The notes under the pieces: generated by a model | The model's database searches: none | What the model was told of the DNA's origin: nothing | What the model saw: only the letters and a program-made list of their open reading frames with translations | DNA from: Aurantiochytrium sp. KH105 | Taxonomy: Eukaryota; Sar; Bigyra; Thraustochytrida; Thraustochytriidae | Direction: 5' to 3' | NCBI GenBank assembly: GCA_003116975.1 | Contig: BGKB01000086.1 | Span: forward strand, 62,001-126,000 | DNA length: 64,000 bases | Translations under genes and position numbers: made by a program | Shown: positions 28,386 to 37,536 of the stretch, piece after piece | Numbering within the stretch: position 1 is the first letter of the stretch | Layout: the number at the start of each line of letters is the position of its first letter

Positions 28386-28725
28386 AAGAAATGATATAAA
28401 ATAGAGCGTGAGCTTGCTCACATGCTCTTTTACACTATACGGACTATACTAAGCGGGACGCAAGAAGCGAAGAAAACACTAATCTGTCTGAATACCTTTG
28501 AACTGAAAGTGTGCCCAACTGGAAACCTTCATCTCATATAGCCCGCGGGCTTGTCGAAGCAAGCATATATGCGTGCATTCATAACTTTCAAGTTTCTATT
28601 ATTGATGTGCGCTCAAACGAGAAGAACGCTAAGATACCAATACGTGACAAATAAATGATACAGACACAGAAACAGAAAATTTGCGTAGTAGGCCTAAAGG
28701 TGGTGCAGGTTGTGTAAACTAGTAT
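28386..28725. other. Convergent 3' intergenic region
   Basis: This lies between the costars-domain gene and the SF-assemblin gene. It holds an AATAAA (28650-28655, plus strand) and a TAGGCCTA palindrome (28689-28696). No gene. Confidence 0.5.
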
Positions 28726-29742
28726 TTAAGAAGAAGAAGATGCAACGAGACCGCCCTCGACGCGAGCACACGTTTCCTCAATAAGTTTGAGCAGGGTCTC
28801 CTCCATGGACTCTCTGTCGTTACGCTCCGCGAGAATCTCGTTGCGCATCTTGAGACAAAGATCCTCGAGCAAGCCATCGACATGAGTCTCATGGTCTTCG
28901 CGAGCACGACGCTCTGCCGCTGCTTCCTCTGCTGCAGCCTTGCTCGCTGTCTCTAACGTTTGCACACGAGCAGCAAGGGCGGTGTTCTGGTCCTTGTAAG
29001 ACTCAACTTGCTCCGTTAGACGGGCAACCTGCTCATAGAGTTGGACACCAAATTTCTCCTCAGCCTGAGCGCGAAGAATCTTTTCTGTCTCCATCTGCTC
29101 GCGAATTTCTCGCAGCTCACTGGCGTGTGCCTCTTCGGATGCGACAGCGTCTGTGCGAAAGCCATCAATCTTAAGATCGACACTCTTGATGATGGCCTCT
29201 GCTTCTTTGGTTTTGCGCTCATCCAAGAGCTCGCGAGCGAGTCTTTCTTGGCCCAAGGCTTCCATTACATGCTCGATCTGCTGGTCGCACTCTTCGAGCC
29301 TTGATTCTTGCTCACTTTCGATTCGTTGGATCTGCGTCTGGAGCTCCTTGACCTGCGTCTCCATGGCAGCACGCGAGCGAGATCGGTCAACCTCGAGACC
29401 TTGCTGCAGCTTTGAGAGTTTTTGTGTGATGGATCGCACGCGGTCACGGTTAAGCGAGACACGCGAGCGATCGCGTTCGAGTTCCTCTAACGCGAGCCAT
29501 TTGGGAGTCTTGCGAGTGGTTGGTGCCTTTTTCGCAACAGGCGGTGCGGCCTTGATCTGGGGCGGGGATTTGGGAGACTTCATAACCTGCGTTGTTTCGT
29601 GCTCTCGCTCTTTCTCCCGACTATCCGCTGCGGCGACGACGTCCTCAGAGTTGACAGGGCCTTCAAGGTCAATACTTTCGTCGTCAAAGTCATCGTCGAA
29701 GTCATCCTCGATCTCGTACGCCTTTTCCTCTACGTCGGCCAT
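28726..29742 (-). CDS. SF-assemblin family protein (flagellar rootlet fibre)
   Basis: This encodes 338 residues. An acidic N-terminus (DDFDDDFDDES) and a Pro/Lys linker are followed by about 240 residues of continuous coiled coil. The C-terminal signature MRNEILAERNDRESMEETLLKLIEETCARVE is characteristic of SF-assemblin/beta-giardin proteins, as is the repeated charged heptad pattern with LKIDGFRTDA. SF-assemblins build striated fibres attached to basal bodies. Their presence points to a flagellated stage such as a zoospore. The start ATG opens MADVEEKAYE. The gene is divergent from the TPR gene at 30494. Confidence 0.85.
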   Translation of the reverse strand: MADVEEKAYEIEDDFDDDFDDESIDLEGPVNSEDVVAAADSREKEREHETTQVMKSPKSPPQIKAAPPVAKKAPTTRKTPKWLALEELERDRSRVSLNRDRVRSITQKLSKLQQGLEVDRSRSRAAMETQVKELQTQIQRIESEQESRLEECDQQIEHVMEALGQERLARELLDERKTKEAEAIIKSVDLKIDGFRTDAVASEEAHASELREIREQMETEKILRAQAEEKFGVQLYEQVARLTEQVESYKDQNTALAARVQTLETASKAAAEEAAAERRAREDHETHVDGLLEDLCLKMRNEILAERNDRESMEETLLKLIEETCARVEGGLVASSSS

Positions 29743-29943
29743 TCTATTTCACCTCAAAGAGTTTTCGCACGTGTTGCTGCTTTCTGTCTCGTCGCTTACG
29801 ACAGACGTTTTGCTCCTTGCAACGCGCGCGCCTTCAGGTGTCAAACGCGTCTGACTAAGTTGAGCGTTTGCTGTGTTTGTTTGTCTCTTGTTTTTTTTGG
29901 TTGCAAGTCTACTCACCGGTCGCTCGTAAGCAAGCAAGCAAGC

Positions 29944-29974
<31 letters not shown>

Positions 29975-30493
29975 GGAGATATTCATTCATTCCTTCATTC
30001 ATTCATGCATTCGGTGGACCGACCGCTCCATCATCGCAGGAACTCATGAAACCGGAGCGCTATCTCCGCTTATGACCCAGACTTATTTGTGCTGTGCGAA
30101 AGAATAGCAAGGCCAACTTGTCTCGTCAAAAGTCACGGTTTTGGTCTTTTCGTCAACGGCTAGTCGTTCGCTGCTCACTTCTCTCTAAAACAAAAAAAGT
30201 ATACCAGTGCACAGAGAGGGGATAAAAACCAACGCCCGCGTACGGTGACCCATGGCTTGGTATACCAAGTATACTTGTAGCTATTACTAGGTCTGGGTGG
30301 CCCGCCCTGGGCTCTTGCGCTGCGCGCAAAAGAGACTCGGGCTTGGCGCGCCAGGCAGCTGGCAGCGTCGGCAGCCGAACGCTGCGCGCACAAGTCCTCG
30401 GCAGCGCGGCAGACGCCGTCGCGTCTATTTGGCGAAAAGGACAAACAAAACAAACAAACTTGAGCGGAGCATTGGAGCGGAGGGTCAAGAAAG
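29743..30493. promoter_or_regulatory. Divergent region between SF-assemblin and TPR-protein genes
   Basis: It contains an AAGC tract (about 29928-29974), an ATTC run (about 29982-30012) and a 14-base perfect palindrome CTTGGTATACCAAG (30256-30269). No gene. Confidence 0.5.
29928..29974. repeat. (AAGC)n tetranucleotide tract
   Basis: About eleven GCAA/AAGC units with one change; same repeat class as the tracts at 2861, 17512 and 24659. It lies about 190 bases upstream of the SF-assemblin start. Confidence 0.95.
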
Positions 30494-33247
30494 ATGCTCA
30501 AGCCGCACGCGTACTGGGACGGCCTGGACTATGAGGAACTCGAAGGCCAGGCTGACGGAAAGACGCCCGACGCGACGCAAAGCCCGGCTGCACTTCTTGC
30601 AAGCGAAAGGGACGACAAGGCTCGCAAAAATGAGCTGGGCAAACTCCAGAAGCAAGCAAAACGGAAGGACCGCGCCGCACGGGTTGCAGCGCTCAAAGCG
30701 AAAAAGAACAACGCTGACATCAGTGACGATGCTGCTGCGAAACGCGTCGAGGCTGCGGAGATTGCGAACATGAGCAGTCAATTTGAGACGTTTGTTCGCG
30801 AACGAGAAGAAGCCGTGACCCTCCTCAAGCGATCCAGATTCGATGCCGCTCTAAAGCATCTCGAAGCTTCCAGGGCTGGCATCGAGACGCTTGCAAACAA
30901 GCTTGAGATTTCTGACACCACGGGCAACGTCAACCAGCAACCCAATCAAGGAGCACACTGCTCGCATCATGGACATGGGCATGGACACGGACACGGTCAT
31001 GGCCATGGCCATGGACATAATCATGGACATGGCGAGTGTGCGTCTGGTGACCCGGGGCCTAAATCAGCTGCAGAGGAGGCTACGGCTTCCTTTGCGCGCC
31101 TTGTGCGAGGAGCTCAACAAGAGGTGAATATGCTCATCGGTCAGAGTCATCTGTTCCTCGAGAACTGGGTTGAGGCTGTTGATGCTTTTCGAGGTGTCCT
31201 GATCAAGGACTCGTCGGTTGCTTCAGCCTGGGTGCTACGCGGGAAGGCGTTTCTTGAAATGGGAGCCCCTCTTCTCGCAGAACTTCACCTTGCACAGTCC
31301 GCTGTATCAGACGCGGCAGCACACGTCAAGGCACTCAAGGCACGTGCAACCCGCGTGGCGCGAGAGCGACAGGGACGATCGCTCGAAGACAATGCCGTGC
31401 TAGAGGTCGATCGATCGATGGGGAGTGATCTTTCCATTGAGGCTATTGTGCAAAAGCTCGTGCGCGAGGGAGATCGCCTTCATCGCGAGACCTTTCACTA
31501 TTCGGCCGCCATCAAGTTTGCCGCGGCGCGTCGGATTCTCAACGAACATCAGAACGATCAGCGCATTGGCACGTTGATTCGCTGCGTTGTTCTTGTTGGA
31601 CTTGCACGGACGTACATTGCCCGTGAAACGGGTTACGTCGAAGTCATGCAATGCTGCGGCGAGGCGATCGCACTCGATCCTCTTGGGTGCGAGTCTCCTC
31701 ACGCGCTTCTGACGCGGTCTCGGGCTCACAAGGCGCTTGGGCAGTATGCTCTCGCGCTGGAAGACCTTGAACGCGTTGCTCAGCTTTGCAAGATGCTCAA
31801 GATGGACGCGAAGACACGGGCCAGACCACTTTGCGGCGAGGTCCCTGCTCTGCATACTGTTTCTGCGGAAGAAGGTGGTGAGTCATTGGAGACTTTGCAA
31901 GAAGAGGCTGTTCGCGAGGCAACCTCGTGTCTCGATATGTGGCGCCAATTGGGCCAGGTTACGTATCCAAAACGTGCGCCTGGCTGTGGCGTTCGGCGTC
32001 TTAATGATGGAGACGCCAGCGTGGAGTCATCTTGGGGCATCAACGAAGGCCCTTTCTATGCAATGTCATCCGTGGAAGACATGGTGTGGCCCGTCTCTGG
32101 TTCTCATTCGCGAGCACTGTCCGCATGCGAAGCAAGTGAGATAGGCAATGGAAATGAATCTGGAAAACAGGAGAACTCGATGAAGCCAAGAAAGCAGAGC
32201 TCGCTTTTTTTGGTGGTGGGAAGCGATGACACCGATATGGAGGACGTTGAAGACGTTGGCTTTCGAGAAGAACGCCTCCAAAGCTTACACGACGCTATTC
32301 CGCGATATCGGCGCGCTTCTGCGCTGCGTCTGACACAGGTTTTGCACGCGGATGCAAGCAGCGCGAGCGCCTCCGCAACAGCGACCTTGCGCGCACGTCT
32401 CGAAGACCCGCAATTAGGATCTGCTACACTCGAACAAGCGTTTTCTTCCCATGGGTTTTCTACAAGATGCTGGGACGGTGTTGAGGAGGTTTTCGAGTTG
32501 GAAAACTTTTTTCATGGATCGCAAGAGACTCCATGCGCCTTTGTGCGCGTGCGCAAGATGGACGAAGCGATCAAGGTGATGCACGCCTGTGGTTCACTTG
32601 CGCACGTGATCGTGGTAGCGGTGGTCGGCTCAGGTACACTTACACGTAGTGTGCTCGATGAGTGTATCGTCATTGCCGATGCATTGGGCCCACGCCCGCC
32701 CGTGCTTCGCGCAGGTGATCGCGTTTCCCGCAACACCGACGGTGCGCCCTTCACCGTCGTTCGCACGCTGCCGGGCGAGGAAAATGAAGAATTGCATGAC
32801 GAAGTCATGGTTGAAGTTCGCGAGAACAAGTCATCGTCAGTTGTACGCGTTCCCCTCAGCCAGCTACGACGGCGCGGACTTCAGACTCAGCGCAGCTCTT
32901 CAGAGATAGTGATTTTGAGTGCGCTCGACTTGGGACCGACTCTTTTGCATTTTGCCAGTGGTGTGGACCCCACGGACACTTTGTGCAGTGCTAGGTCAGT
33001 GGCCAATACGAATCAAGTTGCAGACGCAAGATCACCGCCTGCATTTTGCGGCCGAAGTCTTGCTGCGTTTCTTGCTCTCGAGGAGAGCGGGTGTAGATTG
33101 TTGGAGCAGGCAAACGTTGCACTGCAAGGCCATGCTGCCGCTCCTGGCCGGCCCTCGGTTCTCGTGCCCTCGTCCGGAAGCGCCTACACCTTCAATCCGG
33201 CAGACGCTGGTCTTCGCGATCTGGTCCTGCAACGCCTCGAGAGATGA
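30494..33247 (+). CDS. Large TPR-like protein with a His-Gly metal-binding-type tract
   Basis: This encodes 917 residues from the ATG in AAAGATGCTC. The N-terminal 100 residues are Lys/Ala-rich and helical (LGKLQKQAKRKDRAARVAALKAKK). Residues about 154-181 form a Cys- and His-rich tract (HCSHHGHGHG..HNHGHGEC), alternating His-Gly bracketed by Cys, like metal-binding tracts in nickel and zinc proteins. Helical-pair repeats resembling TPRs follow (about 200-450: HLFLENWVEAVDAFRGVL, ALLTRSRAHKALGQYALALEDLERVAQL). The C-terminal half has no fold I recognise. TPR suggests a protein-interaction role; metal binding is an inference from composition. No membrane segment and no signal peptide. I do not recognise the family. 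Confidence 0.8.
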   Translation: MLKPHAYWDGLDYEELEGQADGKTPDATQSPAALLASERDDKARKNELGKLQKQAKRKDRAARVAALKAKKNNADISDDAAAKRVEAAEIANMSSQFETFVREREEAVTLLKRSRFDAALKHLEASRAGIETLANKLEISDTTGNVNQQPNQGAHCSHHGHGHGHGHGHGHGHGHNHGHGECASGDPGPKSAAEEATASFARLVRGAQQEVNMLIGQSHLFLENWVEAVDAFRGVLIKDSSVASAWVLRGKAFLEMGAPLLAELHLAQSAVSDAAAHVKALKARATRVARERQGRSLEDNAVLEVDRSMGSDLSIEAIVQKLVREGDRLHRETFHYSAAIKFAAARRILNEHQNDQRIGTLIRCVVLVGLARTYIARETGYVEVMQCCGEAIALDPLGCESPHALLTRSRAHKALGQYALALEDLERVAQLCKMLKMDAKTRARPLCGEVPALHTVSAEEGGESLETLQEEAVREATSCLDMWRQLGQVTYPKRAPGCGVRRLNDGDASVESSWGINEGPFYAMSSVEDMVWPVSGSHSRALSACEASEIGNGNESGKQENSMKPRKQSSLFLVVGSDDTDMEDVEDVGFREERLQSLHDAIPRYRRASALRLTQVLHADASSASASATATLRARLEDPQLGSATLEQAFSSHGFSTRCWDGVEEVFELENFFHGSQETPCAFVRVRKMDEAIKVMHACGSLAHVIVVAVVGSGTLTRSVLDECIVIADALGPRPPVLRAGDRVSRNTDGAPFTVVRTLPGEENEELHDEVMVEVRENKSSSVVRVPLSQLRRRGLQTQRSSSEIVILSALDLGPTLLHFASGVDPTDTLCSARSVANTNQVADARSPPAFCGRSLAAFLALEESGCRLLEQANVALQGHAAAPGRPSVLVPSSGSAYTFNPADAGLRDLVLQRLER

Positions 33248-33703
33248 CGTATCACTTTCATATGGCTCAGGCTCAGGCTTACTGACGTGGGCGAGGTGAA
33301 GCATGCATGCTTTCCATCCTGCAAGACGCAGCTTGTTCGGGCTGCTCACATCATCGCCATCCTGCTCGGAGCGTCTGGATGGGTTACGAAAAGGAAGCCC
33401 AATCTGATCGTATCTACCACCGCACAATGGTCTCCCGCCAGCTCACACGGGCAGGCAGGCAGCTTGTGCCACCTCGCAGTTCCTGAAGCCGCGTCGCCTT
33501 GCGTGGCTCTGCTCTGCTCTGCTCTGCTCTGCTCTGCTCTGCTCTGCTCTGCTTGCTCTGCTTTGCGTCGTGCGCAGGACGCGCGACGGAGACCTCTGTC
33601 TCTCGCTCGCGCGGAGCGGAGACGGCCTCGAGGAGGCGGGTCGCGGCTGCGTGCGGGTGACGGGGGCCGTTCGTCGATTGATTGATCGATCTGATAGCGC
33701 GCG
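33248..33703. promoter_or_regulatory. 5' region of the amino-acid transporter gene
   Basis: It contains a TCTGC pentanucleotide array (33506-33552) about 150 bases upstream of the start codon. No gene. Confidence 0.5.
33506..33552. repeat. (TCTGC)n pentanucleotide array
   Basis: About nine consecutive TCTGC units in the 5' flank of the transporter gene. Confidence 0.95.
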
Positions 33704-35266
33704 ATGCTCGGGGAGCCCAAGGTCCGGGACATTGAGCTCAACGAGCTCGCGGTGGAGGACCGCGGCGGGGCGCGGGGCGGCGAGCGCGACGACGATGGCG
33801 GGTTCAGACCCGTGAGCGCGCGCAGCAACGAGGGCGAAGACGGCAGCGGCGGGGACGAGAATGGCATGGTGGGTGTGACGCACAACGGCCCGAACGCCGA
33901 CGCCCTGGGAGCAGACCAAGACGAGGGCGGCGACGATGACGAGGTTATTCCCGGGAACAGCGGCAAACTCGGCGCGTGCTTTAACTTTGTGAACAGTATC
34001 GTCGGCGCTGGAGTGATCGGGCTTCCCTTTGCTGTGGCCGAATGCGGGTTTGTGATGGGCTTTCTGCTCCTGCTGGTGGTGGCGTATTTTACGCACTTTA
34101 GTGTCAACACGCTCGTTCAGCTGGGCGTTCTGGTGAAAGAGCGGAGCTACGAGGGCCTGTGCAAGCACTGTTTTGGAAAGGCCGGGTTTGCGGTAGTGTC
34201 GCTCTTCATGGCGATCTTTGCCTTCGGGGCTATGTGCGCCTACTTGGTCATTGTGGGCGACACCATTCCCGTCGTGCTTGACCACCTTTTCGGCGTACAA
34301 AGCGACCGTCGTCTGGTCGTTTTCCTCTTTGCGCTGGTCATCATTTTACCACTGAGTCTCTTGCGGGACATGGCGGCCTTGTCGTGGAGCTCTTCGCTGT
34401 CCATCACCGCAGACGGAATTATTGTCCTGTTGGTCATTGCGCGCGCGGCGTATGGAGTTTCGGAGTGGCCCGAAGCAGACCGTGGTCCGATCGAGCCGGA
34501 GTTCACCTTTGCTAACAGCTCCATCTTTGCAGGATTTGGCGCAATCTCTTTTGCGTACGTGTGTCAGCACTCGTCCTTTATCGTTTTCAACACGCTCAAG
34601 GTGCCAACGACGAGAGAGTGGGACCGCGTGAACACGGGGGCCGTGTCAACGGCCATGATCATGTCGGTCTTGCTGTCGCTTGCGGGTTATCTGGCCTTTT
34701 TTAACCAGACACTTCCCAACATTTTGAACAACTTTCCGTGCAATGACAACGTCAGCAACGTAGCACGATTTCTTTTGGCCCTGACAATGGTCTTTACCTT
34801 TCCCATGGAGAACTTTGTGGCGCGACACTCGCTCTTTGCGATTTATCATGGATTTTCGCCGACGCTCAAGGGCTCGCGGCGGATGTCGTCGGCATGGCAC
34901 TTTGGACTCACGTTGGGGCTTTGGGGGGTGGCGACGATAATTGGCGTGGCAGTGACAGATTTGGGGATCATTATCGAGCTCACTGGAGCGCTCAGCGCAA
35001 GTATGCTCGGCTTCATCCTGCCTGCCATGTGCCACTTCAAGGTGCACTCTTTGCGCATCACCTGGAATAAAAGTATCAAAGCTTGGGACAAGGATCACCC
35101 ATTCTACCGCACGACACTAAGCGGGCGTCTGGCGGCGTTGCGCGACTTTTGGGTGCCTCTTTTTATGCTCGTGGTTGGTATTGTGGCCATGATCGCTGGC
35201 ACATACACGGCGGTACGCGACAGTTTCGAGGGCGGAGCTACCGAGAATTGCGTGAGGACAGAGTGA
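33704..35266 (+). CDS. Amino-acid transporter, AAAP/SLC38-like
   Basis: This encodes 520 residues. A disordered acidic N-terminus of about 85 residues precedes about eleven membrane segments (about 88-495). The first carries the AAAP signature FNFVNSIVGAGVIGLPFAVAE, nearly identical to the SLC38 TM1 motif (N..VG.GILGLP.A). Other matches are YEGLCKHCFGKAG (the Y.dL....G..G loop after TM2) and the TM region with FAYVCQHSSFIVFNTLK, close to the F.C....F.IY.EL stretch of the SNAT family. It probably moves neutral amino acids together with Na+ or H+ across the plasma or vacuolar membrane; ion and substrate are not decidable here. C-terminus ENCVRTE. The start context is GCGCGATGC. Confidence 0.92.
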   Translation: MLGEPKVRDIELNELAVEDRGGARGGERDDDGGFRPVSARSNEGEDGSGGDENGMVGVTHNGPNADALGADQDEGGDDDEVIPGNSGKLGACFNFVNSIVGAGVIGLPFAVAECGFVMGFLLLLVVAYFTHFSVNTLVQLGVLVKERSYEGLCKHCFGKAGFAVVSLFMAIFAFGAMCAYLVIVGDTIPVVLDHLFGVQSDRRLVVFLFALVIILPLSLLRDMAALSWSSSLSITADGIIVLLVIARAAYGVSEWPEADRGPIEPEFTFANSSIFAGFGAISFAYVCQHSSFIVFNTLKVPTTREWDRVNTGAVSTAMIMSVLLSLAGYLAFFNQTLPNILNNFPCNDNVSNVARFLLALTMVFTFPMENFVARHSLFAIYHGFSPTLKGSRRMSSAWHFGLTLGLWGVATIIGVAVTDLGIIIELTGALSASMLGFILPAMCHFKVHSLRITWNKSIKAWDKDHPFYRTTLSGRLAALRDFWVPLFMLVVGIVAMIAGTYTAVRDSFEGGATENCVRTE

Positions 35267-35576
35267 TGTGATCGGTCGGTCCTTGGTGACCGCGCGAGAA
35301 TGGTGACCCAACGACCAAAACGCGAAAGATGTTTGCAAGACGAATTAGAGAGAAAACAGATTTATCTAGAACCATAGTAGGTGACATGAAATGAAAGGAA
35401 CGAGAGAGATCTCACGATCAATCTTGAAAGCAAGATCTTGCTTGCTGAATCGGGAATGCCAGCAGCAGCATTTCTTTCGTCGTATATGGAGAACAATGAA
35501 TTTTCTTTTAAAATGCGTTCGCTCGTTCGTTCATTCGTTTACACGATCGGCAAACTACATACCATAATGATTATAC
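35267..35576. other. Convergent 3' intergenic region
   Basis: This lies between the transporter and GlcG-like gene 3' ends; AT-richer than its surroundings, with a GTTC/TTCG run near 35518-35540. Nothing else is seen. Confidence 0.4.
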
Positions 35577-36041
35577 TTAAAGGTGGGCCTTGAGGTGGCA
35601 GTCACGTCCGTCCTTGATGGCGGCGCACGAGAGACCGGCGGTGCGGATGCCGGCAATTCCGCAGGCCTCATCGGCCTCGGAGACGTCGCCACTGATGCCA
35701 ACGGCGCCAATGACCTTGCCGGAGTGGTCCTTGATGAGCACGCCGCCCGGGACCGGGATGATCTGGCCGCCGGTGGCCACGAAAGCAGATTGGATAAAGG
35801 CCGGACGGTCCGCGGCCACCTTGGCGAGGTTGGCACTGTCCGTGCCGAGTCCCAGGGCGCCCATGGCCTTGCCGCGGGCGATGGCCTCGCGGAAGATCGA
35901 GGCGCCGTCCTCCTTGTGGAAGGCCACGAGGTGGCCGCCGGCGTCGAGCACGGCGACGGTCAGGGGCTGCAGCTTGTTCGCGCGGCCGACCTCAAGGGCG
36001 CGCTTGACGATGGTGTCCGCTTGCGAGGCGGTGACGCTCAT
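35577..36041 (-). CDS. GlcG/HbpS-like (DUF336) small protein
   Basis: This encodes 154 residues from MSVTASQADTIVKRALE. The alpha/beta pattern with TVAVLDAGGHLVAFHKEDGA, RGKAMGAL, PVPGGVLIKD and VIGAVGISGDVSEADEACGIAGI is diagnostic of the GlcG/HbpS family. In bacteria members bind haem or act near glycolate and diol catabolism genes; in eukaryotes they are sporadic and of unknown role. The frame is open upstream for another 81 codons with a hydrophobic stretch, but that segment is Arg/Gln-rich with no family similarity, so I take the internal Met. Being a compact bacterial-type single-domain gene in a eukaryote, an old lateral transfer is possible but not shown. Confidence 0.88.
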   Translation of the reverse strand: MSVTASQADTIVKRALEVGRANKLQPLTVAVLDAGGHLVAFHKEDGASIFREAIARGKAMGALGLGTDSANLAKVAADRPAFIQSAFVATGGQIIPVPGGVLIKDHSGKVIGAVGISGDVSEADEACGIAGIRTAGLSCAAIKDGRDCHLKAHL

Positions 36042-36541
36042 CTTCTTTGCTCTGCGGGTCGGAGACGGGGTGCCGGCGGCTCGTGTGCTGTCGCTGTCTT
36101 GTCTCTGTCTCTGTCTCTGTCGATGATGCACTTGCTCTCTGCTCTCTGCTGCTGTTCGCGTTCTGCCACTGCTGCACTGCGCTGCCCTGCACTGCTCGTC
36201 CAAGCGTCGTCCATGTATCGCGGTGTGGGCACTAGTAGTAACAAGCAGCAGAAAAGAAAAGAAATCCTGGTCGAAGAAGAGCAATCTTCTGCCACTTTCG
36301 CAGCAAATTAGCTCCGTGCTTCTCGTACCCGCCTCACTCTTCGTCTGGGTTTTCTAAATGCCAGATGTTCTCTGGTCTTGTACGTCAGCCCTTTTCCTCG
36401 CGGATAGTTCTCTCCGCACCCTCCCGATTGCACCGTTCTTCCGGTTGTGCACAATACAGTTGACGGGGATCGTCGGACCCCGGGGGATCCTGTAAAGGGG
36501 CAAGGCGCGAGTCTGGGCGGCAAGGCGGACCACGGCGAGGG

Positions 36542-36674
36542 CGCAAGTGGGGTATCGCGATATGGTCGACTTGTCGCGGCGCGGCGGCAGTGGCGGCGGG
36601 CGCGCAAGTGCGGCAGGGGCCCCGCGCAAGTGCAGCAAACGCCGGCGTGACACGGGCGCGGGGCGGCGCAAGTG
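36542..36674 (+). promoter_or_regulatory. Cluster of four CGCAAGTG octamers
   Basis: All four are in the same orientation at 36542, 36603, 36625 and 36667. The cluster sits about 500 bases upstream of the GlcG-like start and about 860 bases upstream of the CNBD-ankyrin start, so which gene it serves, if any, is unclear. Confidence 0.5.
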
Positions 36675-37297
36675 AAACTCTGGAGGACCCGGAACACAGC
36701 GCCAAAACCGAAGCGCCGCGCCCACGCTGCCCCGGCGAGCGACGCCCCGCCACGCTCCGCGACGCTCGCGCCCGAACCGCGCGCGAGGCAGGCAGGCAGG
36801 CAGGCAGGCGCGAGGGCGATCAGACGGGAGAGACAGCGCGCGCGCGCGAGGCGCGGGCGCGCCGGCGGCGCGAGGGCGGGGGAGGCGCATCGCTCGGAGG
36901 GCTCGTTTTGAAAATCAGATCAGGAGCGCGCGGCGGCCGGCCATCCCGCGCCGCTCGAGACGCCTTCCTTCGAGGCCTCGCAGACCCCGCCGACCCCGCG
37001 CCCCGCGGCGCCCGAGACGTTCGTTCGCGCGAGCGCCGGCGCCGGGCTGCGCCGGTCGGGCCGCGAAGGGAAGCCAAGGGAAGGCACGGCCAAGGCAGAC
37101 TTGACCCGACTTCTGGGAGTCTCGTCTCACTCGGGTCCGCGCCGCTCGCTCGCGGCCTTGGACCCCGCCTCGCCTCGCCTCGCCTCCTTGCCGCCTGCTC
37201 GCCCGCCCGTCTCGTCCGCCTCGCCCCGCGCAGCGCGGCGCAGCGCGGCGCAGCGCGGCGCAGACCCGCGCGCCGGGCAGCGCGAGCGGGCGAGCGA

Positions 37298-37325
37298 GCT
37301 CGAGCTCGAGCTCGAGCTCGAGCTC
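37298..37325. repeat. (GAGCTC)n hexanucleotide run
   Basis: Repeated self-complementary GAGCTC units, 210 bases upstream of the CNBD-ankyrin gene; a short array of palindromes. Confidence 0.9.
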
Positions 37326-37536
37326 CTGCTGACGAAATCTCTCCTTTGCGCGAGACTGGTCAAAAGTTTGCAGCGCGCAGGTCGACGACGGGTAGAAGTA
37401 GTAGCAGCAGCGGTGGTGGTGGACCGGGCGAAAACCGGGGCTGTTAAGAGCGTCGCGGGCGAACGGGTCGAGCGGAGAGCAGAGCAGTGCAGTGCGGTGC
37501 AGAGCAGAGCAGAGACGAGCGTAGGAGGAGGGGAAG

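Larger units (their letters stand above)
36042..37536. promoter_or_regulatory. Divergent 1.5 kb region between GlcG-like and CNBD-ankyrin genes
   Basis: Very CG-rich. It contains four CGCAAGTG octamers (36542-36549, 36603-36610, 36625-36632, 36667-36674), a GCAGG run (about 36788-36810), a 10-base CAGCGCGGCG array (about 37230-37262) and a GAGCTC hexanucleotide run (about 37298-37325). Long frames in this stretch on both strands are Arg/Ala/Gly/Pro reads of the CG-rich sequence and are not supported as genes. Confidence 0.55.

Noticed and set aside
36590-37447. Plus-strand frame of 285 codons in the CG-rich region before CNBD-ankyrin
   Set aside because: Nearly all Arg/Ala/Gly/Pro and reads through 10-base and hexanucleotide repeats; no domain.
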